Positions 26,949 to 33,785 of a stretch of 33,785 nucleotides of DNA are shown here, in pieces. The position numbers and the translations under genes were made by a program. The stretch is from JBHHZJ01 sp046758005 (GTDB lineage: Bacteria > Pseudomonadota > Alphaproteobacteria > Kiloniellales > J153). A model generated the notes under the pieces. It saw nothing but the letters and a program-made list of their open reading frames with translations, made no database searches and was not told where the DNA came from. The DNA lies in assembly GCA_046758005.1 (NCBI GenBank), contig JBHHZJ010000028.1, forward strand, positions 1 to 33,785, given 5' to 3'. Every line of letters begins with the position of its first letter. Position 1 is the stretch's first letter.

Positions 26949-27808
26949 ACATCGTGGCGCGCGCCGCGCCTTGGCGCGCGAAGACCCGCCGGCGGCGGCG
27001 CCGGCGGGTGCGCCGCATGTGGGACTGGCGCCTGCGCCGCCGGGCCGCCGCGGCCGCCTTGCTGGCCGTCGCGCTCGGCGGCGGCGGCTGGTTGTGGCTG
27101 AGCGGCTGGTTCGGGCGGCAGGCCACCGCGGCCGGCCACGCCGTCCTGGCCGCGACCGCCCGGGCCGGGCTCAAGGTCGACGACGTCCTGGTCGAGGGCC
27201 GTGACCGCACGCGGCGCAGCGCGATTCTCGAGGCCCTCGGCGTGGCGCGCGACGCGCCGATCCTGGCCTTCGACCCGCACGCCGCGAAACGACGCCTGGA
27301 GGCGTTGCGCTGGGTGCGGGAGGCCACGGTCGAGCGGCGCCTGCCCGACGTGGTGTTCGTCCGCCTGATCGAGCGCGAGCCCCTGGCCCTGTGGCAGAAC
27401 CGGGGCCGGCTCGCCGTCATCGACCGCCGCGGCGCGGTTGTCCCCGGGGCCCGGCCCGAGGCCTTCGCCCAATTGCCCCTGCTGGTCGGCGAGGACGCGC
27501 CGAAGTACGCGCTGGACTTGATCGCCATGCTGGAGAGCGAACCGGACCTGCGCTCCAGGGTGGCGGCGGCCGTACGCGTGCGCGGCCGACGCTGGAACGT
27601 GCGCCTGGAAGGCGGCATCGACGTACGGCTGCCCGAAGACGACCCGGCCGCCGCCTGGGCGCAACTCGCCCGAATCCAACGCGAACACGGCATCCTGGAG
27701 CGCGACGTCGTGGCCATCGACCTGCGCACGCCGGACCGGCTGGTCGTCCGCACCGCGCCCGGGGTGGTGCCCAAGCGGGGCCGCGCGGGCCGCGGCGAAG
27801 ACACCTGA
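26936..27808 (+). CDS. ftsQ: Cell division protein FtsQ
   Basis: This 290-residue bitopic membrane protein bridges early and late divisome proteins through FtsL and FtsB. A very basic cytoplasmic tail (residues 14-36 hold a long Arg run) is followed by one membrane helix (about 37-57), a POTRA domain (about 79-150, KVDDVLVEG to IEREPLALWQ) and the FtsQ beta domain. I chose the ATG at 26936, which has a GGTGGAG site about 8 nt upstream; a GTG at 26909 would add nine residues. It starts inside the end of ddl and is followed by a 48-nt gap before ftsA. Confidence 0.92.
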   Translation: MRLVNIVARAAPWRAKTRRRRRRRVRRMWDWRLRRRAAAAALLAVALGGGGWLWLSGWFGRQATAAGHAVLAATARAGLKVDDVLVEGRDRTRRSAILEALGVARDAPILAFDPHAAKRRLEALRWVREATVERRLPDVVFVRLIEREPLALWQNRGRLAVIDRRGAVVPGARPEAFAQLPLLVGEDAPKYALDLIAMLESEPDLRSRVAAAVRVRGRRWNVRLEGGIDVRLPEDDPAAAWAQLARIQREHGILERDVVAIDLRTPDRLVVRTAPGVVPKRGRAGRGEDT

Positions 27809-27856
27809 GGGGGACCTTGGCGAGTTGCCGATGCGCAGGGCAAAGAAGGGCAAACG

Positions 27857-29134
27857 ATGAAGTGGAGAAAGGGCCTGACAAGGACCAGGAACGGCCTCGT
27901 CGGCGCGCTTGATGTCGGCTGCAGCAAGGTGTGCTGCTTCATCGCCCGGGCGGACGAGGACGGGGCGCCGCGCGTCATCGGCATCGGCCAGCAGGCCAGC
28001 CGCGGCGTCAAGCGCGGCGCCGTGGTCGACTTGGGTGGGGCGGAGGCGGCCATCCGCAACGCCGTGCACGCGGCCGAGCAGATGGCGGGTGCGACCATCG
28101 ACCGCGTCCTCGTCAACCTCTCCGGCGGACACCCGGCGTCCAGCGCCGTGGGCGTCGAGATCGACATCAACGGCCACGAGGTGGGCGAGGCCGACCTGCG
28201 CCGCGCCTTCGAGCACGGCCATCAGGCGCACGGCGTGAACGGGCACGGCGAGAACGCCCGGCAGCTCATCCACTCGATACCGGTGGGCTACCGCATCGAC
28301 GGCAACCGCGGCATCCGCGACCCGCGCGGCATGTGCGGCGAGCACCTCGGCGTCAGCATCCACTTCGTCACCGCCGCCACCGGCGTGGTGCGCAACCTGA
28401 CCACCTGCGTGCAGCGCTGCCATCTGGATGTGGCCGGCTATGTCGTCTCGCCCTACGCCTCGGGCTTGGCGGCGCTGGTCGAGGACGAGATGGAGCTCGG
28501 CGTCACGGCGATCGACATGGGCGGCGGGACGACGACGATCGCGGTCTTCTACGAGGGCACCGTCGTTTTTGCCGACGTGGTGCCGGTCGGGGGCATCCAC
28601 GTCACCAACGACATCGCGCGCGGTCTGTCGACCCCGGTGGCGCATGCCGAGCGCATGAAGACGCTGTACGGCCACGCCATGGCGAGCGGCGCCGACGACC
28701 GGAACATGATCGATGTGCCGCAGGTCGGCGAGGATGACGACCGGCACGCGCACCAGGTTCCGCGCTCGCTGCTGGTCGGCATCATCCAGCCCCGCCTCGA
28801 GGAGACCTTCGAACTGGTCCGCTCGCAGCTGGAAGCCAGCGGCGTGGGCCGGATCGCCGGGCGCCGGGTGGTGCTGACCGGGGGCGCCTGCCAGCTCCCC
28901 GGCATGGGCGAACTGGCCGGCCTGATCCTCGACAAGCAGGTCCGCATCGGGCGGCCGGCACGCGTCGAGGGCCTGGCCGAGGCCACCGCCGGGCCGGCCT
29001 ATGCGACCTGCGCCGGACTTCTGATTTACGCGCTTTCCGAGGACAAGGCCGCGCCGCGCAAGGCGCTGGCCCAAGCAGGGGAGCCGGACGGCCCGTTCGG
29101 CCGGTTCGGCAACTGGATACGTGAGCACTTCTAG
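27857..29134 (+). CDS. ftsA: Cell division protein FtsA
   Basis: This 425-residue actin-like ATPase tethers FtsZ to the membrane. It has the phosphate-binding GALDVGCSKVCCFIA (about 16-30, with the Cys-rich form common in alphaproteobacteria), the FtsA-specific 1C subdomain, IDMGGGTTTIAVFYEG (about 220-235), VVLTGGACQLPGM, and a C-terminal amphipathic helix GRFGNWIREHF that binds the membrane. The ATG at 27857 lies after AAGAAGGGC. Gaps of 48 nt before and 93 nt after allow separate promoters or processing for ftsA and ftsZ. Confidence 0.97.
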   Translation: MKWRKGLTRTRNGLVGALDVGCSKVCCFIARADEDGAPRVIGIGQQASRGVKRGAVVDLGGAEAAIRNAVHAAEQMAGATIDRVLVNLSGGHPASSAVGVEIDINGHEVGEADLRRAFEHGHQAHGVNGHGENARQLIHSIPVGYRIDGNRGIRDPRGMCGEHLGVSIHFVTAATGVVRNLTTCVQRCHLDVAGYVVSPYASGLAALVEDEMELGVTAIDMGGGTTTIAVFYEGTVVFADVVPVGGIHVTNDIARGLSTPVAHAERMKTLYGHAMASGADDRNMIDVPQVGEDDDRHAHQVPRSLLVGIIQPRLEETFELVRSQLEASGVGRIAGRRVVLTGGACQLPGMGELAGLILDKQVRIGRPARVEGLAEATAGPAYATCAGLLIYALSEDKAAPRKALAQAGEPDGPFGRFGNWIREHF

Positions 29135-29227
29135 CGGACTTCGAACGGACGTCCCGGCCGTATCGGGGCAACGCGCCGACGGCCGAGCCGCCAGTTTCAG
29201 CCATTGAGAGGGGCAGTGGAGGAGGTC

Positions 29228-31045
29228 ATGACCTTGAACCTGAACGTACCGAGGACCGACATCAACCTGACGCCGAGGATCACCGTGATCGGAATCGGCG
29301 GCGCCGGCGGCAACGCCGTCAACAACATGATCCAGGCCGACCTGGAAGGGGTCGAGTTCCTGATCGCGAACACCGACGCCCAGGCGCTCGGCCAATCGCT
29401 GGGCGAGCGGCGCATCCAGATGGGCCGCAACATCACCCAGGGCCTGGGCGCCGGTTCGCGCCCGGACATCGGCCGCGCCGCCGCCGAGGAGACGCTCGAC
29501 GAGATCCTGGCCGAGCTCGACGGCGCCAACATGGTGTTCATCACCGCCGGCATGGGCGGCGGCACCGGCACCGGCGGCGCTCCCGTCATCGCCCGCGCCG
29601 CGCGCGAGACCGGGATCCTCACCGTCGGCGTGGTCACCAAGCCGTTCCACTTCGAGGGCGTGCACCGCATGCGCATGGCCGAGGCCGGCATCGCGGAGAT
29701 GACCCAGTACGTTGACACCCTGATCGTGATTCCGAACCAGAACCTGTTCCGGGTCGCCAACGAGAAGACGACCTTCGCGGACGCCTTCAAGATGGCCGAC
29801 GACGTGCTGCGCTCCGGGGTGCGCGGGGTCACCGACCTCATGGTCATGCCCGGGCTGATCAACCTGGACTTCGCCGACATCCGTTCGGTCATGACCGAGA
29901 TGGGCAAGGCCATGATGGGCACCGGCGAGGCCGAGGGCGAGAACCGGGCGCTGGCCGCCGCCGAGGCCGCGATCTCCAACCCGCTGCTCGACGAGGTCTC
30001 GATGAAGGGTGCGCGCGGCGTGCTGATCAACATCACCGGCGGCATGGACCTGACCCTGTTCGAGGTCGACGAGGCGGCCAACCGCATCCGCGACGAGGTC
30101 GACCCGGAGGCCAACATCATCTTCGGCTCGACCTTCGACCAGAGCCTCGAGGGCCGCATGCGCGTCTCCGTGGTCGCCACCGGCATCGACGCGGACGCGG
30201 CCGTGGCGCCGCGCCCGCATTCGCTGAGCCTCGTTTCCGACCGCGGCGAGCAGTCGACCGCCACGCAGCCGGCGCCCGCTACCGCGTCGCAGGGAACCCC
30301 GGCCGCCATGACAGCGGCGGCGGAGGCCGTGGCCGAGCCCGACGATGCCCCGCCGGCGGTCGCCGGGATCGAGCAACCCGCGGCGCCGGCCGAGCCGGTC
30401 ATGGAAGCCGACGAGGCGCCGACCCGGCGGGCGGCCGGCAACCGGCTCTACGCCTGGTCGCAAGCGGTCGCGGCCGGCGAAACCGCGCTGGCCGAACCCT
30501 CCGATGAGGCCGAGCCGCAGCGTGCCGCCCCCTTCCCGCAGGCCGCATTCGAGCGCGGCGTCGAGCCGGGCGAAACGCGCTCCGATGACGCCTTCATCGC
30601 GCCGCGGCCGGTCGAGCCGGAGCCGGAACCCGCCCCGGTGGCCGCGGAAGCCGATCCCTTCGCCGCGGCGGCGTTGGCCAACGGTTCCCGCGTATCCCGT
30701 CAGACCGGCGGGGACGCCGCCGCCTTCGACCGCAAGAAGGCGCAGCGTCTGTTCGCCCGGATGACGGGCGGCGCGGCCCGCGCCCTCAGCGCGGCGGCCC
30801 AGGTCGGCGAACAGCCGGAGCCCCCGCGCGCCGAACCGAGCCTCTCGGACGCTGGCGCGCGCGGCGCCGAGCCGGTCCGCGTTGCCGCCGAGGGCGCCTC
30901 GGCGACTACGGCGCCGCGGGCCGCGCCGAGCAGCGCCGCCCAGCCGCGCCTGGCCGGCCTCGATACCGCGGAGCCGGGCGGCGCCACCCAGCCCGAAGAG
31001 GAGTTCCTGGACATCCCGGCGTTCCTGCGCCGCCAGGCCAACTAG
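29228..31045 (+). CDS. ftsZ: Cell division GTPase FtsZ with a long C-terminal linker
   Basis: This 605-residue tubulin-like GTPase forms the Z-ring. The GTPase and polymer core covers about 1-320, with GIGGAGGNAVNNM, the signature GGGTGTG (110-116) and the synergy loop NLDFADIRSVM (212-222). Residues about 321-588 form a low-complexity Ala/Pro/Glu linker, broken by a conserved-looking KKAQRLFARMTGG block. The last residues EEFLDIPAFLRRQAN are the binding peptide for FtsA and other partners. E. coli FtsZ is 383 residues, so the linker is very long even though alphaproteobacteria often have extended ones. The ATG at 29228 has GGAGGAGG 3 nt upstream; an in-frame TTG at 29204 is rejected. Confidence 0.97.
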   Translation: MTLNLNVPRTDINLTPRITVIGIGGAGGNAVNNMIQADLEGVEFLIANTDAQALGQSLGERRIQMGRNITQGLGAGSRPDIGRAAAEETLDEILAELDGANMVFITAGMGGGTGTGGAPVIARAARETGILTVGVVTKPFHFEGVHRMRMAEAGIAEMTQYVDTLIVIPNQNLFRVANEKTTFADAFKMADDVLRSGVRGVTDLMVMPGLINLDFADIRSVMTEMGKAMMGTGEAEGENRALAAAEAAISNPLLDEVSMKGARGVLINITGGMDLTLFEVDEAANRIRDEVDPEANIIFGSTFDQSLEGRMRVSVVATGIDADAAVAPRPHSLSLVSDRGEQSTATQPAPATASQGTPAAMTAAAEAVAEPDDAPPAVAGIEQPAAPAEPVMEADEAPTRRAAGNRLYAWSQAVAAGETALAEPSDEAEPQRAAPFPQAAFERGVEPGETRSDDAFIAPRPVEPEPEPAPVAAEADPFAAAALANGSRVSRQTGGDAAAFDRKKAQRLFARMTGGAARALSAAAQVGEQPEPPRAEPSLSDAGARGAEPVRVAAEGASATTAPRAAPSSAAQPRLAGLDTAEPGGATQPEEEFLDIPAFLRRQAN

Positions 31046-31098
31046 CCGGGCCGACCGGCCGGGTAACTAGCCAGGCCAACCAGACGGGCCAACTACAC
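31040..31098. repeat. Degenerate direct repeat over the ftsZ 3' end
   Basis: A 17-bp unit at 31040-31056, containing the ftsZ stop TAG, recurs at 31065-31081 with 15 of 17 bases identical. A third partial copy (GGCCAACTA at 31087-31095, matching 31036-31044) follows. The spacings are 25 and 26 bp. It looks like an old tandem duplication of the gene end. Confidence 0.6.
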
Positions 31099-31103
31099 GG
31101 TGC

Positions 31104-31129
31104 GCCCGCGCTCCCATGGGAGTGCGGGC
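31104..31129. terminator. 26-bp GC-rich palindrome after ftsZ, possible terminator
   Basis: Arms of 13 nt (31104-31116 and 31117-31129) pair with a single G-T wobble and meet at the perfect centre CTCCCATGGGAG. A hairpin formed from it must open a few central pairs as loop. It lies about 59 nt after the ftsZ stop, where the dcw operon could end. No T run follows, so Rho-independent action is uncertain, and a protein-binding palindrome is the alternative. Confidence 0.4.
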
Positions 31130-31137
31130 CGCTGAAC

Positions 31138-31192
31138 GTAACATATTGTAACAAAGAGTGATTTGATGACCTCAGGGGAACGTGCTTAATAG
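31138..31192 (+). promoter_or_regulatory. Candidate lpxC promoter with a GTAACA direct repeat
   Basis: TTGATG (31163-31168) is a possible -35, with TTAATA (31186-31191) or TAATAG (31187-31192) at 17-18 nt as -10. Immediately upstream GTAACA occurs twice (31138-31143 and 31148-31153) at a 10-bp period, the geometry used by OmpR/PhoB-type response regulators. The region is unusually AT-rich. Transcription from here would give a leader of about 135 nt before lpxC. Both the promoter and the regulator are inferred. Confidence 0.35.
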
Positions 31193-31291
31193 GGCCTCTG
31201 AAGCATTTCGTGCGCTTTCGATTGGGGGGATTCCGACTCGGCTAAGCATTGATCCGGGGCGTGCCCTGGGAATGGGGGTTGCCGGTCAGGA

Positions 31292-31329
31292 GTCTCTGTT
31301 CCGCCGAAGAATATCGGCAGAATTGAGAC
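31292..31329 (+). promoter_or_regulatory. Hairpin in the lpxC leader covering the ribosome binding site
   Basis: Two 16-nt arms (31292-31307 and 31314-31329) form 13 Watson-Crick pairs and one G-U pair, with two mismatches and a 6-nt loop AGAATA. The 3' arm ends with GAGAC only 4 nt before the lpxC ATG, so the weak Shine-Dalgarno-like GAG at 31325-31327 is inside the stem. When folded it should hinder ribosome entry, which points to control of LpxC synthesis. It could instead act as a DNA operator. Confidence 0.55.
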
Positions 31330-31333
31330 AGTA

Positions 31334-32296
31334 ATGATGAGACACAAAGGCGGGGTGCCCGGTAGGGCATTACCTCAAAGAACACTAAAAAACGCGATCC
31401 ACTGCTCCGGAATCGGCCTCCATAGCGGCCTCAAGGTCAACATGACCCTGCATCCCGCGGCGCCCAACACGGGCATCGTCTTCCGCCGCACGGATTTGTC
31501 GGGCAGCGACCGTGACATCCATGCCAGTTGGCGCAATGTGGTGGAGACCATGCTGTGCACCACGCTGGCCGGGGACGGCGGGGTCCGGGTCGGCACGATC
31601 GAGCACCTGATGTCGGCCTTGTCCGGCTGCGCTATCGACAACGTCCTGATCGAGATCAACGGGCCGGAAGTCCCGGTCATGGACGGCAGCGCCGCGCCCT
31701 TCGTCTTCCTGATCGAGTGCGCCGGAACCGTCGCCCAGGACGCACCGCGCCGCGCGCTCGAAATCCTCAGGGAAGTGAGCGTGCGCGAGCCGGACCGCGC
31801 CGCCGCCATGGCTCCCGGTCGGGGCTTGGCGATCGACTTCGAGATCGACTTCGAGAGCCCGGTGGTCGCCCGCCAGGCGTGGTCGGTGCAGATCACCGAA
31901 AGCGTCTACAAGCGCGACGTCGCCCGCGCCCGCACCTTCGGATTCCTGCACGAGGTCGACCGTTTGCGCGCCATGGGCCTGGCGCGCGGCGGCTCGCTGG
32001 ACAACGCGATCGTGATCAGCGGCGAGCGCGTGCTGAACGCGGGCGGCCTGCGCTACGAGAACGAGTTCGTCCGCCACAAGGTGCTCGATCTCGTCGGCGA
32101 CCTCTACCTCGCCGGGGGGCCGATCATGGGCTCCGTGCGCGGGTTCCGCGCCGGGCACGCCTTGACCCTGCGCATGCTGCGCACGCTATTTGCCGACGAG
32201 GACGCGTGGACCTGGCGGGACATGACCGAGGCGGACCTCGACCTGCCGATGGGGGCGTCGACGCCGCCCGCCCGCGCCGTGGCCGCCCGCGCCTGA
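31334..32296 (+). CDS. lpxC: UDP-3-O-acyl-N-acetylglucosamine deacetylase LpxC
   Basis: This 320-residue zinc enzyme performs the committed step of lipid A synthesis in the cytoplasm. Probable zinc ligands are H91 (TIEHLMSAL), H248 and D252 (RHKVLDLVGD). The catalytic E90 sits beside H91, and the general acid H275 lies in FRAGHALTLR. The N-terminal QRTLKNAIHCSGIGLHSG is typical. The first ATG (31334) is followed at once by a second; both lack a strong ribosome binding site, and the leader hairpin hides what there is. The position directly after ftsZ is standard for alpha- and gammaproteobacteria. Confidence 0.97.
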   Translation: MMRHKGGVPGRALPQRTLKNAIHCSGIGLHSGLKVNMTLHPAAPNTGIVFRRTDLSGSDRDIHASWRNVVETMLCTTLAGDGGVRVGTIEHLMSALSGCAIDNVLIEINGPEVPVMDGSAAPFVFLIECAGTVAQDAPRRALEILREVSVREPDRAAAMAPGRGLAIDFEIDFESPVVARQAWSVQITESVYKRDVARARTFGFLHEVDRLRAMGLARGGSLDNAIVISGERVLNAGGLRYENEFVRHKVLDLVGDLYLAGGPIMGSVRGFRAGHALTLRMLRTLFADEDAWTWRDMTEADLDLPMGASTPPARAVAARA

Positions 32297-32350
32297 CGCC
32301 ACAACCTTTCCGCCATCGGGCGATTGGCCGCCTCATGCCTTCACGGCAGC

Positions 32351-32379
32351 TTGAGGGCCACGCCCCTTGCACTTATAGT
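32351..32379 (+). promoter_or_regulatory. Sigma-70-type promoter of bamD
   Basis: TTGAGG (32351-32356) and TATAGT (32374-32379) are separated by exactly 17 nt, the best match to the sigma-70 consensus that I found in the window. A start near 32386 would give a leader of about 50 nt before the bamD ATG at 32438, so bamD, and probably recN, can be transcribed independently of lpxC. Confidence 0.65.
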
Positions 32380-32437
32380 CGTCGCGGGACAGATCGCGTG
32401 TGTCAGGGGCGAGGTGCGAGGGCAAGCGACTGGGGCG

Positions 32438-33292
32438 ATGGGCGCATCCCGATCGACTGAGGCGCCCGGGCGGCGGGCCATCCCGCGCCGCGCACGGCGG
32501 GCGCTCGTGGCCGGCTGTTTGTGCGTGCTGCTCGCGGCCTGCGCGTCGACGGACGAGCCCGAGTACGTCGAGCGCCCCGTGGAGGAACTGTACAACGAGG
32601 CCATGGACAGCCTGCTGGCGGCCGACTACGCCGAGGCCGCGCGCCTGTTCGACGAGGTCGAGCGGCAGCACCCCTACTCGGTTTGGGCCGCCAAGGCGCA
32701 GCTCATGGCCGCTTACGCCAATTACCAGGACAACAAGTACGACGACGCGGTCAACGCGCTCGACCGCTTCATCCAACTGCACCCGGGCAACCGGGATGTC
32801 GCCTACGCCTACTATCTGCGGGCGATCAGCTACTACGAACAGATCTCCGACATCGGCCGCGACCAGAAGATGACGCGCCTGGCGCTGGAGTCGCTCGAGG
32901 AGGTCGCGCGCCGGTTCCCGGAGAGCCGCTACGCCCGCGACGCCACCCTGAAGATCGACCTGGCGCGCGACCACCTGGCCGGCAAGCACATGGAGATCGG
33001 CCGCTTCTACCAGGCCAGGGGCGAGTACCTGGCCGCGATCAACCGCTTCCGCACCGTCGTCCAGGACTACCAGACGACCACACACGCGCCCGAGGCCTTG
33101 CACCGGCTGGTGGAATGCTACCTCGCCCTCGGCGTCACCGAAGAGGCGCAAGCCACCGCGGCGGTCCTCGGCTACAACTTCCCCGGCAGCCCGTGGTACG
33201 CGGACAGCTACGCCCTGTTGACCGGCGTCGACCTCAGGCCGAAAAAGGGCGCGGGGTCATGGATAGACCGGGTGTGGAAATCCCTTATCTGA
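32438..33292 (+). CDS. bamD: Outer membrane assembly lipoprotein BamD
   Basis: This 284-residue lipoprotein belongs to the BAM complex that folds outer membrane beta-barrels. It has a basic start, a hydrophobic core and a lipobox LAAC with the lipidated Cys at residue 35. TPR-like helical repeats follow (about 48-250), including YNEAMDSLLAADYAEAARLF, VERQHPYSVWAAKAQLM and RFPESRYARDA. I chose the ATG at 32438, with a GGGG site, because it gives a proper lipoprotein signal; an in-frame start at 32324 lies upstream of the promoter. It is followed 7 nt later by recN. Confidence 0.94.
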   Translation: MGASRSTEAPGRRAIPRRARRALVAGCLCVLLAACASTDEPEYVERPVEELYNEAMDSLLAADYAEAARLFDEVERQHPYSVWAAKAQLMAAYANYQDNKYDDAVNALDRFIQLHPGNRDVAYAYYLRAISYYEQISDIGRDQKMTRLALESLEEVARRFPESRYARDATLKIDLARDHLAGKHMEIGRFYQARGEYLAAINRFRTVVQDYQTTTHAPEALHRLVECYLALGVTEEAQATAAVLGYNFPGSPWYADSYALLTGVDLRPKKGAGSWIDRVWKSLI

Positions 33293-33299
33293 GGCCAGC

Positions 33300-33785
33300 A
33301 TGCTGGTCAGCCTGTCGGTCCGCGACGTAGTCCTAATCGACCGCCTCGACCTGACGTTCCAAAGCGGACTGTGCGTGCTGACCGGCGAGACCGGCGCCGG
33401 CAAGTCGATCCTGCTCGACGCCCTCGGCCTCGCGCTCGGCAACCGGGCCGAGGCCGGCCTGCTGCGGCCCGGGGCGGCCCGGGCCTCGGCCGCCGCCGGC
33501 TTCGAAGTGAATCCGGACCACCCGGCCAGGTCGATCCTGGCCGAGCACGGGATCGAGGTCGGGGACGGCCTCATCGTCCTGCGTCGCACGCTCGGCATCG
33601 ACGGGCGCAGCCGCGCCTTCGTCGACGACCAGCCGGTCTCGGTCGGCCTCCTGCGCAGCCTGGGCGATACCCTGGTCGAGGTCCAGGGGCAGTTCGAGCA
33701 GCGCGGCCTATTGGACGCCGCCACCCACCGGGAACTGCTGGACGCCTACGGCGGCCTCGCCGCCGAGGCGGCGCGCGTGGCCGAG
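33300..33785 (+). CDS. recN: DNA repair protein RecN, N-terminal fragment
   Basis: The first 162 codons of an SMC-like repair ATPase are present; the gene runs off the right edge. RecN helps bring together double-strand break ends. The start MLVSLSVRDVVLIDRLDL is followed by the Walker A loop GETGAGKS (29-36), the segment LRRTLGIDGRSRAFVDDQPV, and the alphaproteobacterial form VEVQGQFEQRGLLD of the usual VxxHGQHE motif. The ATG at 33300 lies 7 nt after bamD, with GAGG in between, suggesting co-transcription with bamD. The central coiled coil and Walker B lie outside the window. Confidence 0.94.
   Translation, partial: MLVSLSVRDVVLIDRLDLTFQSGLCVLTGETGAGKSILLDALGLALGNRAEAGLLRPGAARASAAAGFEVNPDHPARSILAEHGIEVGDGLIVLRRTLGIDGRSRAFVDDQPVSVGLLRSLGDTLVEVQGQFEQRGLLDAATHRELLDAYGGLAAEAARVAE

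Noticed and set aside
29204..29227. Earlier TTG start for ftsZ
   Set aside because: The ATG at 29228 has an excellent GGAGGAGG site, and the eight added residues do not look like an FtsZ N-terminus.
26882..30463. Minus-strand open frame of 1193 codons opposite ftsQ, ftsA and ftsZ
   Set aside because: Stop codons are rare on the antisense of GC-rich genes. The translation is His/Asp/Arg-rich with no recognisable domain, while all three plus-strand genes are certain.
31112..31121. TCCCA and TGGGA back to back after ftsZ as MraZ boxes
   Set aside because: MraZ binds direct repeats with 10-bp period. These are inverted and adjacent, and are explained by the palindrome.

Overview
The window looks like part of a chromosome from a GC-rich alphaproteobacterium, most likely a member of the Rhodospirillales or a relative. 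The signs are strong GC codon bias, a complete division and cell wall (dcw) cluster running straight into lpxC, bamD and recN, an FtsZ with a very long Ala/Pro/Glu-rich linker ending in the alphaproteobacterial tail DIPAFLRRQ, a meso-DAP type MurE, and a type A RNase P RNA just upstream of mraZ. No insertion sequence, prophage, CRISPR array, tRNA or rRNA gene was seen.

Bases 1-8100 (minus strand) form an accessory metabolic block. An ATP-dependent 5-oxoprolinase/N-methylhydantoinase (A and B parts fused) is followed with a 4-nt overlap by a MarR-like regulator, then by a TRAP transporter (receptor dctP, small permease dctQ, large permease dctM). Further down lies the start of a secreted beta-propeller dehydrogenase-like protein that runs off the left edge. 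An AT-rich island at about 8064-8110 carries a likely promoter for the block, overlapped by a 28-bp imperfect palindrome that is a good candidate operator. The layout suggests regulated uptake and ATP-driven ring opening of a cyclic amide or an acidic substrate.

Bases 8574-11524 (plus strand) hold a lone CheY-like receiver, then a tight three-gene run: a TerB/J-domain (DjlA-like) protein, a DMT/EamA permease, and a cytoplasmic AmpD-type amidase with a peptidoglycan-binding domain. RNase P RNA (rnpB) follows; its probable promoter overlaps the amidase stop codon.

Bases 12315-31045 are the dcw cluster in the order mraZ, rsmH, ftsL, ftsI, murE, murF, mraY, murD, ftsW, murG, murC, murB, ddl, ftsQ, ftsA, ftsZ. 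These genes make UDP-MurNAc-pentapeptide and lipids I and II in order, and build the septal synthase FtsW-FtsI and the Z-ring. Nine of the junctions are 4-nt ATGA/GTGA overlaps. Upstream of mraZ are five MraZ-type boxes at an exact 10-bp period and a GAAC-N7-GAAC site resembling the alphaproteobacterial LexA box.

Bases 31046-33785 hold lpxC (lipid A), bamD (outer membrane protein assembly) with its own well-formed promoter, and the start of recN. The ftsZ-lpxC interval is rich in structure: a degenerate repeat of the ftsZ 3' end, a GC-rich palindrome, a GTAACA direct repeat, and a long hairpin that covers the probable lpxC ribosome binding site.

I did not find a clearly new multi-gene system. 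The most interesting candidates are regulatory: the oxoprolinase/TRAP operator, the LexA-like and MraZ sites before the dcw operon, and the lpxC leader.
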